From: Peptoniphilus_A hominis
GTDB lineage: Bacteria > Bacillota > Clostridia > Tissierellales > Peptoniphilaceae
Assembly: GCF_040096015.1 (NCBI RefSeq)
Contig: NZ_JBBMFO010000015.1
Span: forward strand, 1 to 46,662
Length of the DNA: 46,662 nt
Reading direction: 5' to 3'
Part shown: positions 46,532 through 46,662 of the stretch, in pieces
Numbering within the stretch: position 1 is the first letter of the stretch
Layout of the letters: every line of letters starts with the position of its first letter
Notes under the pieces: generated by a model
Databases searched by the model: none
Told to the model about the DNA's origin: nothing
What the model saw: only the letters and a program-made list of their open reading frames with translations
Position numbers and translations under genes: made by a program

Positions 46532-46586
46532 AACTGACCCCCAAAAGTTGGACTAACAAACCAACTTAAGGAGGTCAGTTTTTTAA
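46532..46586 (+). terminator. IS3-end-like inverted repeat acting as fprA terminator
   Basis: AACTGACCCCCAAAAGTTGG (46532-46551) faces CCAACTTAAGGAGGTCAGTT (46561-46580): 17 of 20 positions pair around a nine-base loop, followed by six T residues. The left arm looks like the terminal repeat of IS150-group IS3 elements (TGACCCCCAAAAGTTGGAC), which I recognise by memory and not by search. It could be an IS remnant now serving as a terminator, or the edge of an element running off the window. No transposase sequence is present. Confidence 0.6.
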
Positions 46587-46606
46587 GGCTCTATGTCAAA
46601 TATTGG

Positions 46607-46640
46607 GGAGACTCGTTAACTCGAGTCTCTCTTTTCATTT
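46607..46640 (+). terminator. second hairpin downstream of fprA
   Basis: GAGACTCG (46608-46615) pairs perfectly with CGAGTCTC (46622-46629) around TTAACT. TCTTTTCATTT follows, so it may terminate plus-strand transcripts. It lies at the window's edge, so what it belongs to cannot be judged. Confidence 0.6.
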
Positions 46641-46662
46641 AAAAATCAATACTTAGACGCTA

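Overview
The window reads as chromosome of a low-GC Gram-positive anaerobe. A Peptoniphilus/Anaerococcus-like member of the Peptoniphilaceae fits best, but this is an inference from content, since there is no rRNA or tRNA gene to fix the taxon. Supporting signs are strongly AT-rich DNA, AGGAGG-type ribosome sites, a sortase-C pilus locus with a giant Cna_B adhesin, an OpuC-type transporter and a class A (FprA) flavodiiron protein typical of anaerobes.

Layout. (1) 0.4-3.3 kb, plus strand: a YfcC-family carrier followed by an isoaspartyl dipeptidase, probably one operon for uptake and use of isoaspartyl peptides. (2) 3.4-5.1 kb, minus strand: an XRE regulator and an isolated nucleotidyltransferase fused to a PD-(D/E)XK nuclease, a likely defence gene. 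(3) 5.1-27.2 kb, minus strand: a 22-kb pilus/adhesin locus. In order of transcription it holds a 4748-residue Cna_B adhesin with a YPWTG sorting signal, a translationally coupled 77-residue repeat peptide, two related two-helix membrane proteins of unknown function, the backbone pilin (YPK pilin motif, IPQTG), a proline-rich ancillary pilin whose reading frame is broken in this sequence, and three class C sortases. Hairpins punctuate the operon and may set different expression levels for its parts. (4) 28.0-32.1 kb, minus strand: a MacAB-like ABC exporter (adaptor, ATPase, permease). (5) 32.2-33.6 kb, plus strand: an NhaC-type Na+/H+ antiporter. (6) 33.7-39.5 kb, minus strand: an OpuC-type osmoprotectant ABC transporter (ATPase with CBS domains, permease, lipoprotein, permease). 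Its 3' end is interrupted by a 2.0-kb cassette lying between two 283-bp copies of the end of the last permease gene. The cassette carries a GNAT-ASCH fusion, a separate ASCH protein and a small P-loop kinase, with its own promoter. (7) 39.6-40.0 kb: an encapsulated-ferritin-like protein with no shell gene beside it. (8) 40.0-44.1 kb, minus strand: pncB, a radical SAM protein, an unknown 169-residue protein and an AI-2E family permease. (9) 44.4-46.5 kb, plus strand: a TtcA-like tRNA thiolase and fprA, ending at an IS3-end-like inverted repeat.

The observations I rate highest are the cassette that brings a replacement 3' end of its target gene (33.7-36.3 kb), the GNAT/ASCH/kinase module inside it, the nucleotidyltransferase-nuclease fusion, the orphan EncFtn, and the unexplained small proteins inside the pilus operon. 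All functional statements are by recognition of motifs in the translated sequence; no database search was run.
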